A stretch of DNA of 64,000 bases from Macadamia tetraphylla (lineage: Eukaryota > Streptophyta > Magnoliopsida > Proteales > Proteaceae): the NCBI GenBank assembly GCA_022985045.1, contig CM040966.1, forward strand, positions 43,383,238 to 43,447,237, given 5' to 3'. A model generated the notes under the pieces. That model worked only from the letters and a program-made list of their open reading frames with translations, did not search any database and was not told the origin of the DNA. This document shows positions 21,281-30,684 of the stretch, piece after piece. How positions within the stretch are numbered: the first letter of the stretch is position 1; every line of letters starts with the position of its first letter. The translations under genes and the position numbers were made by a program.

Positions 21281-21735
21281 GAAGTCCAGGAAAGGGTTTA
21301 GGAGGAGAAGAAGAAGAAGGAGAAGCCATAGTACCAAGAGGATTAGGGGGCAGAAACCCAGATCTGAGCCATCACCGCTTGCTGGAGAAACTGGAATAGG
21401 TAAAGACACAACTAGTCGAGGCCGATCAAGAACCCCCTGTTCATAGTACCGAACTGCAAAGCAACCCGAGCCAAACAAGGCACTGAACGGCATCCTTAGC
21501 CTAAAAGCCCACAATGCTCAAGGGTCTTTTTCTGCCAATCGGAACCATAATCAGAGATTACTTGCAAAAGGGCGTGGCCTAGACTGTATCTTTAGCTACA
21601 GAAGGTTCAATCCAGATAAGAGGGATGGCCAGAAGAGGAGTTTAGCCGGATAAGGAAGGGACACAACACTTTGATACCATTTTAAACATGATTCTCATAC
21701 AAGGATTCTAATGTAAAGATCCAATGGGAACATCG
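21273..21735 (-). pseudogene. Viral segment B: second leader with deletion
   Basis: The minus strand from 21735 gives the pre-PBS sequence, a PBS (TGGTATCAA, starting 21679), the leader and the ATG region (about 21330). It then jumps within a CTTCTTCTT-type run to a block equivalent to 26738-26770 of segment C, deleting the movement-protein region. It is continuous with the 3' end of segment C, so B plus C represents more than one genome length with terminal redundancy. Confidence 0.8.
21668..21679 (-). other. Viral tRNA-Met primer-binding site, segments B/C
   Basis: The minus strand reads TGGTATCAAAGT, the first nine bases as in the tRNA-Met PBS except for the last. It marks the genome origin between the end of segment C and the leader of segment B. 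Confidence 0.7.
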
Positions 21736-21854
21736 GATACCATACATGTGGACCATGTGGACCCTTACAACAATTACACATTAAATGATTACACACCACA
21801 CTTATCACAAAAGATAAAGAAAACAATATATTACAACACACGAGAAGATAACCC
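21736..21854 (-). other. Viral 3' non-coding region upstream of the PBS
   Basis: Between the polyprotein stop (21855) and the PBS lie about 175 bases on the minus strand, AT-rich with a TATATT-like string near 21820 and repeated GTCCACATG. In caulimovirids the promoter and polyadenylation signal lie here; I cannot assign either with confidence. Confidence 0.45.
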
Positions 21855-22790
21855 CTAATCGTAGCTGTTAGAGCTATCGGTACTGCTGGCTGGATAAAAA
21901 GTAGTATGATCAATAAGCCATACATTGTGCGCATTGAGGAGGCGCTCGATTCGAGAATCAATGAGCTATCCCATTTGGTGGAGATCCCAAGCCTTATCAA
22001 GTTGATCAAGAAGTGGGGTAGGAACTTGTTGTGGTAGAGTGTCATTGACACAACACATTGTGATAAAAAAATGTCTCCATTCGTCTTGATGGCCAAAATG
22101 GGTGTGGTAAGGATCATATGGTTTGAGTCCGTAGATATGGAAATCAGACACATATTGAATATGGTGGCAGGGTTGTTGGTTTTGGTCAAAAGTCTGATGG
22201 ATGAGAGGGGGTCGGTGAAAAAGGATTATGATATAAGGGATATCTGGATTTAGGTCATCAGAGGAGGGGAGATATCCAGATAATAGATCAAGCCAATGTT
22301 CTGGTGGGGCAAACAGTTGGAGAAACTATAGGACAAGATTAACTGGTTGGTGGTGGTTGTGAAGAGGATGGTGATGATGAAGAGGATCAGTCCATCGTCC
22401 TAAGAACCAATGAAGGGTAAGAAGGGGAAAGTTAAGGGCGATGGTGTGAGTGGAACAGAGGTGCCAGAAAATGCACTTGTATATAAGAGGGAAATCTGTG
22501 ATTTCAGCAGGAGAGGTAAAGGTAAACATAGTTAGGAAAGGATAGTCAGGATGAAAACAGAGTCTTGAGATGGGGAGTCCATATATTCGAAGAGATACTT
22601 CGAGGAGTTGGAGAGCTGTAGACTTGTTATAAGAAAGGACTGTTCTCAAGGTGAGATCTTGGAGGATTTCTTGTGGAAGGGTTGAAGGAAGGGAACAACA
22701 AAGGTTATGGCCAGGAGGTGGCGGAGACTGGGAGGTGGAGGCACCAGGGGTTATGGGGAAAAGTAAAGGGATAATGGCAAAGGTTGAGGT
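21855..22790 (-). pseudogene. Viral polyprotein C-terminal extension after RNase H
   Basis: The RT/RNase H frame continues about 310 codons beyond the RNase H end to a stop at 21857-21855, interrupted by stops near 22324 and 21964 (TAG). It is Pro/His/Tyr-rich and I recognise no domain. The continued frame across 935 bases, with only single-base stops, argues that it was coding in the parent virus. Function is unknown. Confidence 0.6.
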
Positions 22791-24284
22791 TGGTCGGGAG
22801 AGAAAGTCTGCCAATACATTTTCTTTTCCTTTTATGTGTTTGACATCAAAAGACCATTGAGAGAACCACTGAGCCCACCGGAGAAGTTGCGCCTGAGGGA
22901 GAAACTTTTGTCGAAATTCAAGCATGCGTGGGAAGCTGGACATGTTTAGTTCAACAAGGAACTGATGACCAATTAAATGGAATTGGAACTTTTCTATACC
23001 ACACTTGACTACGAGGATTTCTTTGAAAGTAGAATGATAATGAGTTTCAAAAGGCTTAAAGGATCCACTTTTGTAACCACAAACAGTTCTTGTAGAGGTG
23101 GGCGTCTATTCTTCAAGGAGGATTGCACCCTAGTGAGTATCACTAGCATCTGTTTGGAGAATTCTCTTTCCAGTAAATGGAATCTGAAGTGTAGGAAGAT
23201 TCTCAAAGAGTTTCTTTAATGCTTGGATAGCTGATGTGTGCACCGCAGACCATGGGGGAGCTTTCTTTCGTAAAAGCTGATGCAACAGAGAAGTATGAAC
23301 AATCTGTTGGGGAAGAAACTCTGTCACATAATTGACGATCCCAAGAAATTGTTGAACTTGAGTTTTGGTGAGAGGACCATCTGGAAATAATTGTAAAGAT
23401 GTTGCAATGTGTGGTTGCAGCTGATATTGTCCTTTAGAGATGGTAACACCAAGAAAATCAATAGAAGGGACGCCAATTTGTATGTTCTTGGGAGAGAGCA
23501 TTAGACCATATTTCTGAACAATATGATGGAATTGTTGGAGAAGCATAAGATGATCAGTCTCAGTCTTGGAGAAGAGGAGAATATCATCAATATAGATAAG
23601 TGCATGGTTTTGGATGGGAGCAAAAATTTTCATCATAGCTCTCTGGAAGATTGATGGTGTTGTTTTGAGACCAAAAGGCAAAACTGTCCATTGCATATGA
23701 TAGCTTGGAATGCAAAAGACTGTCTTTGGTCTGTCTTCAGGGACAATTCCAAGTTGCCAAAATCCTGCTTTGAGATCAAACTTGGAGTACACTGTGGCAT
23801 GAGCTAACTGAAGAAGCAAAGCCGGACGTGTCGGAAGAGGGAATTTTTCATCAGCCAAAAAGAAACTTAAAGGCCGATAATTAATCACCATTCTCAACTT
23901 GCCACGAATTTGTTCTGTTCTTTTGTTGACATAAAATGCCTGGCATGCCCATGGAGAGAAGGTAGGTTCTAAAAGTCCTTGAGACTGAAGTTGTTGAATC
24001 TCTTGAATAGCTAGTGCAAGATATTCTGGATTAAGACCTAGATGGCTGGCTTTTGTTGGATTGATATCTTCATTTTTCTTGAAAGGAAGTGTGATGAAGA
24101 AGTCAAAGTTCTGCCATAAAGGGTGAGAACACTTGGTAAGAAAATCCGAATGAGATTCTGCACAAGATGTGGTGAAGATATGTGCTTTAATTGCTTCAAA
24201 CAGAGAGGGACCTGCAAAAAAGAGGTTAGAAATAGGGGACCAAGGGAGAAGTTGTTGCTTATAAACAAGACCTTTGGGAGTCGA
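22791..24284 (-). pseudogene. Viral reverse transcriptase and RNase H
   Basis: These domains copy viral pregenomic RNA to DNA in the particle. On the minus strand RT covers about 24100-23290: an INYRPL block at 23885, DLKAGFWQL near 23780, and the catalytic YIDD box at 23594-23583, intact. The RNase H region is about 23170-22790, with LQTDASDTH (first Asp) and HIKGKENVLADFLSRP near the end (last Asp). One stop near 23127 falls inside RNase H, and another break separates the RT start from the protease ORF near 23900-24285. Frame is otherwise shared with coat and protease. No integrase domain follows, as expected for a caulimovirid. Confidence 0.88.
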
Positions 24285-26560
24285 TCAGAGAGGAAGATGG
24301 CGAAGGACATCAAAACCTATGATGAGGTCTTTTCCTGGGAAATGGGTGCCCAGAACTCTGTGGGTAACAGACAAGGTGGGAAGAAATTGGATTTTTATGG
24401 GCTGGCGAGACACAAGGGTGATATGGAAGATTTCACCATTGGCTGCAAGAAAGGGTAAAGGTGGATCTTGAGGTTTCCAAAAAGGTTTAGGAAGAACCTT
24501 TGGATTCAAGATTGTTGTAGCAACTCCTGTGTCGAGGAAAGCAATAAGGTTGATGGGTTTAGCATAGGGTTCAGGGATTATCTGGACTGAGACATGAGGA
24601 AGAGAGACTGACTGGCTTTGTAGGAGAGGGGGTAAGACACTGGGTTGAGTAGGGGAAAGAAATGGGATCACCTGGTAGAGGGGATCAGATTCCTCAGACT
24701 CAGAGAGGGAAGACTCTGGGTCTGAGTCTGTGGTAGGAAAATTAATAACAAATAGAGAAAGATCTGTAGGGGCCTCATCAAGAGAATATAAAGATTCAAG
24801 GTTAGCATCTTGAAGATCTTCATGGTGAAGAGAGGATAGCATGTGTAGGACCTTTTTTTTCTTTCGAGATAAGGGACAATTCTTGGCAAAATGGACGTTT
24901 TTTCCACAGATATAACAAGCAGTGGACTTGTTTTTTCCTCTAGAGTGCTTTTTTCTGAGAAATCTCCATTTTTTTCTAGGAGAATGAAAAGAGAACTTCT
25001 TTTTGAGGTGGGGCTTCCATTTTTGAGAGAGAGGAGGAAACCGTCGATGATGAGAAGTTTTCTTGGTAGCACAGTCACAAGACTTGTCACCTTTGCACTT
25101 GATTTTGAGATAAGAAGTATCACAAGCATATGAGACTTTATCAGAACGATCTTGCAAATCTTTCCAGACTTTTTTGATATTGCAAAGCTTATCAAGGGCA
25201 GAGAGAACATAAATATATAAAGAACCAATAGTGCATGAGGCTAGTGGAATATTCTGGTTCTTCAAAAACTGTTGTGTATCTGTGCCAAGAGGCTCTGGTA
25301 AAGAGTTCAAAAATACTTGCTTGAGATTTTCATCATCAATACCGCCAATTTTATGAAAGCGATCAGTCATTGTGGAAAAATGTTTGTCAAGATCTGGCCG
25401 AAGAAGAGAACAACACTTCAACTGGAGGAATTCATCTCTGGCCTTAGAGAGATCATTTGAAAAAGGGCCAAGAAACTCTTGATAGAGAGTGGTAACAAAC
25501 TGGCTCTCAGTAAGTTGTACACTTTGTAATTGTCTATAAGGACCAAGAGATAAATACCATTCCCTGAGTTTTCCTTGGAGTCTTGCAACAAACTTGGACA
25601 GAACTGTAACAGATGAAGCTCCTTCTTGGAGTAGTTCAGCATTAATCCATGCATGAAAATCAGCAATCCGAGATGCCCATTTAGAAACAAGAATATCATC
25701 CAGGGTGAAGAATTGTTTCGGGTCCTGGTTTTGATATGGAGTAAAAGGTGTTGAAGGGACTGGAGGTCTTCTAGGTGTTTCGTCAGGATTGTGAATTTCA
25801 GGATCATCATCCATTTCAGAAACATGAGGGGCGGCTAGTTGAGGGCCTTTATTCATAAAAGAAGGAAGGGGCAAAGGATTTGGGATGGTAAGGGTCATAA
25901 GATACTCAGTTAGAGTGTTTTCTGAAGGGGAAAGAATAGTATGGATGGATTTAGGTGGTGTTGTAGTCACAGAAGTAGTGACTTGGGAAACTAGTGGACT
26001 TGGCCTAAGAGGGTCAGGTGGTGGAGGTGCAGGCTATGAAACTGACATAGGATAAGGAGTGAAGGGAGGTGGTGCTGGTAAGGCATCTGTAAAGTCATCT
26101 TCATAGTCACTGAGATCCATAAGTGCAGCAGTGGATGTCCATGCTGAGGGAATTCTACTGTGCGCACGTCTTCTGGCTGCTCATGTTCTTTCGGGAAGAG
26201 CACGTTGTTGTCGTTGAAGTGCTTTCAATTCTTTAGTAGGAAAAGTCCTTGAAGAAGAAACAACAGGTGGTGCAGGAGGAGCATACATAGCAAAAGGATC
26301 TTATGGAACAAACCTAGGAATTGTGACTGGAAGTGGTTGCTGCTGCCGAGAAGAAGAGGCAAAAGAAGGAGCATGAGGTTGCTGCTGTTGCATCTGATGA
26401 AGTTGAGCTTCAACGTACCGGAGGTGCTTTTCCTTTTGGCCAATAAGAGCAAAAGCTGTAGTAGTATTAGCAACACTGGAAGTAATTCCAGTAAGTTCAA
26501 TATGGACCTGATCAATTTCTCGTCGGAGAGATTGGAGAAGGTGGTCATGATGGGACAAAG
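24285..26560 (-). pseudogene. Viral coiled coil, coat protein, zinc knuckle and protease
   Basis: On the minus strand a coiled-coil-like, Gln-rich section (26558-26301) is followed by a break, then a 561-codon open stretch (25970-24285). The latter has a coat-protein-like domain (about 25720-25200, with WASRIADFHAWINAELLQEG), a Lys/Arg-rich tract, a CX2CX4HX4C zinc knuckle at 24917-24876 with all ligands present, an acidic linker, and the protease active site FLDTGVATT (D-T-G at 24533-24525). Coat packages DNA, and the protease processes the polyprotein. This is the best preserved section of the viral insert. A stop/frame change lies between 26300 and 25971. Confidence 0.87.
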
Positions 26561-28116
26561 TGCCATGAGTTTGTTGAGTCTAAGCCAATATACGCTCAAG
26601 GTACCGATTTTGGACAATAGCAATTCTACCTGCCAATTCAAAGCTGCTTCGGCAGGAGAAATGGGTTCAGAGTGTCCTGTGGCTTGGACGAATGGTTTAA
26701 CTTTCCAAACTTGGCAAATACCATGAACATCGGGGCCTGAATCAAGAAGTCTAGGAAAGGGTTTAAGAGGAGAAGAAGAAGAAGAGCCTGGAGTATACAT
26801 ACAACAAGGAGGGATAGGTGGAGGAGGTAGATCAGGTGTTGGAGGAGGTTTACAGGGTGAAGGTGAAGGGTTTGAGGAAACCTTGGGATTTCCATATTTG
26901 ACAAAGAAGGGATACTTTGATTCAGTACTGAGGGGGCAACAGAAAGATCACCTGCCTCATAATGTTCTTGTAATTGTTGTTGGGTAGACTTTCGTCTAAA
27001 GAAACGACGAGGAGGAGGGAAATCATCTTCAGAATCTTGTATACAAGCATCATAGTCACAGAGGTCAAAGTATTTATGACCAGTAACTAGATCTTGGAAG
27101 AAGTAAATCGGATCACCCTTAGAATCAAAAGATTTGATAGGAATTATTTCTTGGATCATCCCAAAAGAAGTGGGAAAAGGAGAAGGTCGAGGCCGAGGGG
27201 CAGGAAAATGGATTTCTACTTCACCGTTAGGATGAGTAATATATTCTAGATCCATAGACTGGACAGGTTCAGGAGGGGCTTGTGGCTGAGCGGCTGAAAC
27301 TTGTTGTTCATAAGCTGTAACCCAAGAAGAGGGAAGGAGACGAAGAAGTTCGTTTCTAGAGATTTATCTTGGAACATAGGTACAGCAAGGGACTTGGTTA
27401 AAGTCCATAGTAATGAACAACGCATCTTCAGAATGGCCTGTAAGAAGATCAAATGCATGATTCTGCAAGCAATAAGCCATCTGATAGTGCAAGGTAGCAG
27501 CCTTGGAAATAGCATTCTGGGGGACACTAGTAATATGAATTTGGAATTCCAGGGCAGAGGGAAGAAGAGGGTCAGACAGTGGAATGTTAAAACTAAGATA
27601 CAATGTTAAAAACACTGTTCCAGCATTCAAGGTAGTCTAAACTGTGGCAATCACGGCATGTTGATACTGTAAAAGCCGACTGTCAAGCAAAACGACTCTG
27701 GAGACCACTAGAAGTCCTTTTCAACCATAGAAAGAAAGAGCGAACTTGATAGCTCCTAAATGGAGATGAGTATAACCTTGTTGGATCCACTGAGGAATGA
27801 GATCCAAAGGTATCTCAAGGGTAAAAAACTGCTCTTTATCAGTAGCAGGGATATGGAGTTGATCAAAGCAAGAGGCCTGTACTAACTCTTTCAAGGGAGG
27901 AGTCTTCTTAGGTTTAAGAAGAGTAGTCCATCTTGGGGGTGCAGGTGTTTTTGAGAAAACAATATAAGGATTAAGGAGTGGAGTAGGGGTAGTAGGGATG
28001 ACTTGATCATCAGGAACATAAGAAAGTTCATAAAGATAATCTAAAGAGGAAGAAGAAGATCGGGAAGAAGAAGATCGTCGAGGAGAAGAAAACAAAAAAG
28101 AAGAAGGAGAAGCCAT
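26561..28116 (-). pseudogene. Viral polyprotein N-terminus with movement domain (segment C)
   Basis: The ATG at 28116 starts a Ser-rich leader peptide, then a movement-like domain (about 28030-27430) and a linker with GDPIYFFQD and a DDFPPPRRFFRRKS block (about 27110-26990). The first frame has stops near 27718 (CGA to TGA type), 27631-27640 (CAG to TAG) and 27256-27364. A frame change near 26900 moves to a second frame (SSSSPLKPFPRLLDSG, 26790 downward), and another near 26570 joins the coiled-coil section. The parent was probably one continuous polyprotein of about 2.1 thousand codons, close to the petuvirus layout; that is inference. Confidence 0.82.
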
Positions 28117-28400
28117 AGTACCAAGAGGATTAGGGGGCAGAAACCCAGATCTGAACCATCACCGCTTGCTGGAGAAACTGGAGTAGGTAAAGACACAGCT
28201 AGTCGAGGCCGATCAAGAACCCCCTGATCATAGTACCGAACTGCAAAGCAACCCGATCCAAACAGGGCATTGAACGGCATCCTTAGCCTAAAAGCTAACA
28301 ACGCTCAAGGATCTTTTTCTGCCAGTCGGAACCATCATCAGAGATTACTTGCAAAAAGGCGTGGCCTAGACTGTATCTTTAGCTACAGAAGGTTCAATCC
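28117..28400 (-). other. Viral leader, segment C
   Basis: The minus strand from 28400 (GGATTGAACC) to the ATG at 28116 matches the leaders in A (about 19797-20079) and B. The PBS end of the leader is missing: at 28400/28401 the sequence switches to plus-oriented segment D. Confidence 0.8.
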
Positions 28401-28484
28401 ATCAAATCCTTGTATGAGAATCATGTTTAAAATGGTATCAGAGCCTTGTGTCCTTTCCTTCTCCTACTAAACTCCTTTTCTGGC
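28401..28484 (+). other. Viral segment D: 84-bp leader piece with PBS
   Basis: It has the same orientation as segment A and carries TGGTATCAGAGC at 28433-28444, an exact tRNA-Met PBS core, with flanks as in A. It ends at CTGGC, where Athila-2 protease sequence (GCATAGGCGGGG) resumes. So both outer ends of the viral insert are copies of the same genome-origin region. Confidence 0.82.
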
Positions 28485-30210
28485 GCATAGGCGGGGATCT
28501 GGGATATGGCATCCAAAAGGGGGATGTTCACTTCTACCTTTTTGAAGACTTCTAAAATTTTGTCCATAGAAACAGTTTTCCTTTTGTTTACCAAGCGATT
28601 AGGAAATGGGACATAATGAACATAAGGACTGTTAGGGATTTGCCCCTGTTCAGAAGAATCATTTTTGGTTTCCTTAACCAAATCATCTTTAGTTTCAGAA
28701 AATCTTTAGGTTCATCGATTAACTCAAACAAGAGGCACACTTGTGTCCTCAATGAAGGAGAGTTAACATGAGTAATAGATGAGGAAGATTTAGGAACGCT
28801 CTGTTGGTACTCTCTACCACTCCTAAGGGCATAAACAACATTACATTGGTTAGAGGGCCCTTGTTGGGTCTGACCTTGTACTATATTCAATGGTGCATTA
28901 GTTGATGTTTGTGAACTAATAGGCTGATGATGTCTAGGGTTAGGCTCCGGTTGACTGGGTAAAGTTCCTTTCTCCCTCTCACACATAATTGAGACAACTT
29001 GAGTGAGTTCTCTTGTAAGATTTTGATGGCTTGTCATGAGGAGGGCCATATTTTTTTTCAAGTCATTTATTCTACTTGCCTCTCAAGTGTTGGTAAACCC
29101 AAGGGGTTGCTGATAAGATGATAGGAGAGGGGCCCTAGGAAAACTAGCCTGAGGTCCTACATTTGACCTAGAAAAAGTATTTTGAGAAAAAGATTATTGT
29201 GCAAAGGGAGGCCTTTGGAGTCCTGGTTGACCTTGATTATGGAAATTGGAAGGCCCTGCTTGGTTGCCCTGATTCCAAGAGAAATTTGAGTGATTTCTCC
29301 ATCCTGGATTATAGGTATTACTATATGGATTATTCTGGTATAAGGCATTAATACTATCATTAGAAGTGCCCCCAGAGGTGTTGGGGCATTCTTCTAGGAG
29401 ATGTCTAGGGGACTGGCACCAAGCACAAATCTTAACCAAATTGACTGATGATGGCTCTCTAGGAACAATAGCTTTAATTCTCTTGATTAGGCTATCCAAA
29501 TGGGCTTCCTTAGCTACTATCCCATCCACAAAATATCCTTTTCGTCTTATGGTTCTTTCACTCTCTTGGGTTAATTCCCACCACGGTTTTGTCACTAAGT
29601 CAAGTAAGAATTCCCATGCCTTTCCTTCATCTCAGAAGGATGTGAATCCTCAGGCACATAAACTCTATCATTTGTTTAGTTGGGTAATCAATACCTCATA
29701 AATTATTTGACATAAATGCCATAAGTCTAGGCCATGGTGAGGGCATTCTTGGAGTAGATCCTTGAATCTTCCATAAGTTTAGAAAATGACTCACTAGACT
29801 TTGCCTAAACTAAAGGATATCACTTCTAAGCTTATTGGTCTTGTGAGTTGGGAAAACTTCTAAGGAAGACAATCGTGAACTGTTCTCATGAGGTTATGGA
29901 ATTTGTGGGTAACCCATACAACCACTTCTTAGTTTGGTCTTTCAATGCAAAAGTGATAAACCTAAGCTAACAAAGATCATCGTAAAGTCGTTGATCTTAA
30001 TTAGAACACATACCTCTTCAAATTTCCTTAGAAATAGGTATGCATCCTCGAGGTCAACCCATTGAAGTGGGGCAACATAGTGATGTATTGAGATTTGAGT
30101 TCAAAATTATTACCTCGGCTTCGTAGAACTATACAGAAGGTTGGGTGTTCTAGGTGGTAGAACCTATCTTTCAGAGATTTAGGTGAATGGTTTTGCTGTT
30201 GGTCTCCCAT
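28485..30210 (-). pseudogene. gag: Athila-2 gag and protease start (broken)
   Basis: The ATG at 30210 (MGDQQQN) was chosen by comparison with the other copies. The capsid-like part (about 30210-29700) has a dense cluster of 1-2 base deletions and no long frame. From 29595 the reading improves: the zinc knuckle at 29427-29386 (CAWCQSPRHLLEEC) keeps all four ligands, the only intact one among the three Athila copies here. The linker with NVVYALRSGREYQ follows, then small indels near 28700-28760, then NKRKTVSMDKILEVFKKVEVN and the break at 28485. In this copy the Trp codon after GLDL is still TGG. Confidence 0.86.
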
Positions 30211-30660
30211 ATTGAAGGGTTTTAAAGAGAGCAAACGTATAGGGTCACCACTTGTTGGATCTCTTCTTTCTAACCGATTCTTAGTATTATGTACCCACCT
30301 AACACTCTTGCAACAGAAAACTACCCACAACTAGAGTAAGACAAGCACAAAAGAATGGATAGCAAAAAAAAATTTTTTTTTATAATTTTTTTATAATTTT
30401 TTTATGATTTTTTTATTTTTTTGATTTTTTTTTTGGCTTTTTGAGAGCTTACAGGCAGGGATCCGGGGTTGCTCAGGTCAATTCCTGAGGTACTGCTACA
30501 GGGTGAAACCTGTCTTTATCATACTGTAAGGCATGGCGACCTCCACCGATACAACTGTTTTTGCAAGTTGTTCATCTCAAGAATTCAATAAAAGAAAAGG
30601 AAAAATAAAACAAAGCACTCTGATTTACCAAAAGAAAGCTAAAAATAACATGGAACTGTC
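30211..30660 (-). other. Athila-2 leader, no gene seen
   Basis: This is the untranslated leader between gag and PBS. It contains a low-complexity T-rich tract with a TAATTTTTTTA-type repeat (about 30366-30440). It is otherwise like the leaders of the other Athila copies. Confidence 0.7.
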
Positions 30661-30678
30661 TCCCCGGCAACGGCGCCA
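30661..30678 (-). other. Athila-2 primer-binding site (exact tRNA-Asp match)
   Basis: The minus strand reads TGGCGCCGTTGCCGGGGA, 18 of 18 with the Athila tRNA-Asp PBS. It is the only undamaged PBS among the three Athila copies, in keeping with Athila-2 being the youngest of the Athila-2/Athila-3 pair. Confidence 0.92.
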
Positions 30679-30684
30679 AAAACT

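Larger units (their letters stand above)
19692..28484 (-). mobile_element. Endogenous caulimovirid (petuvirus/florendovirus-like), rearranged
   Basis: This is an 8.79-kb viral DNA segment inside the Athila-2 protease. It has no LTRs, no integrase and no target duplication; about 12 bp of target are missing. It has four parts: A (19692-21280, plus) leader and movement-protein region; B (21273-21735, minus) a second leader with an internal deletion; C (21736-28400, minus) almost one whole genome; and D (28401-28484, plus) an 84-bp leader piece. The distance between equivalent leader points in B and C gives a genome unit of 6787 bp. One polyprotein order (movement, coiled coil, coat, zinc knuckle, protease, RT, RNase H, C-terminal extension) fits petuviruses and florendoviruses. 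Genus is not resolved, and the copy is defective. Confidence 0.9.
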
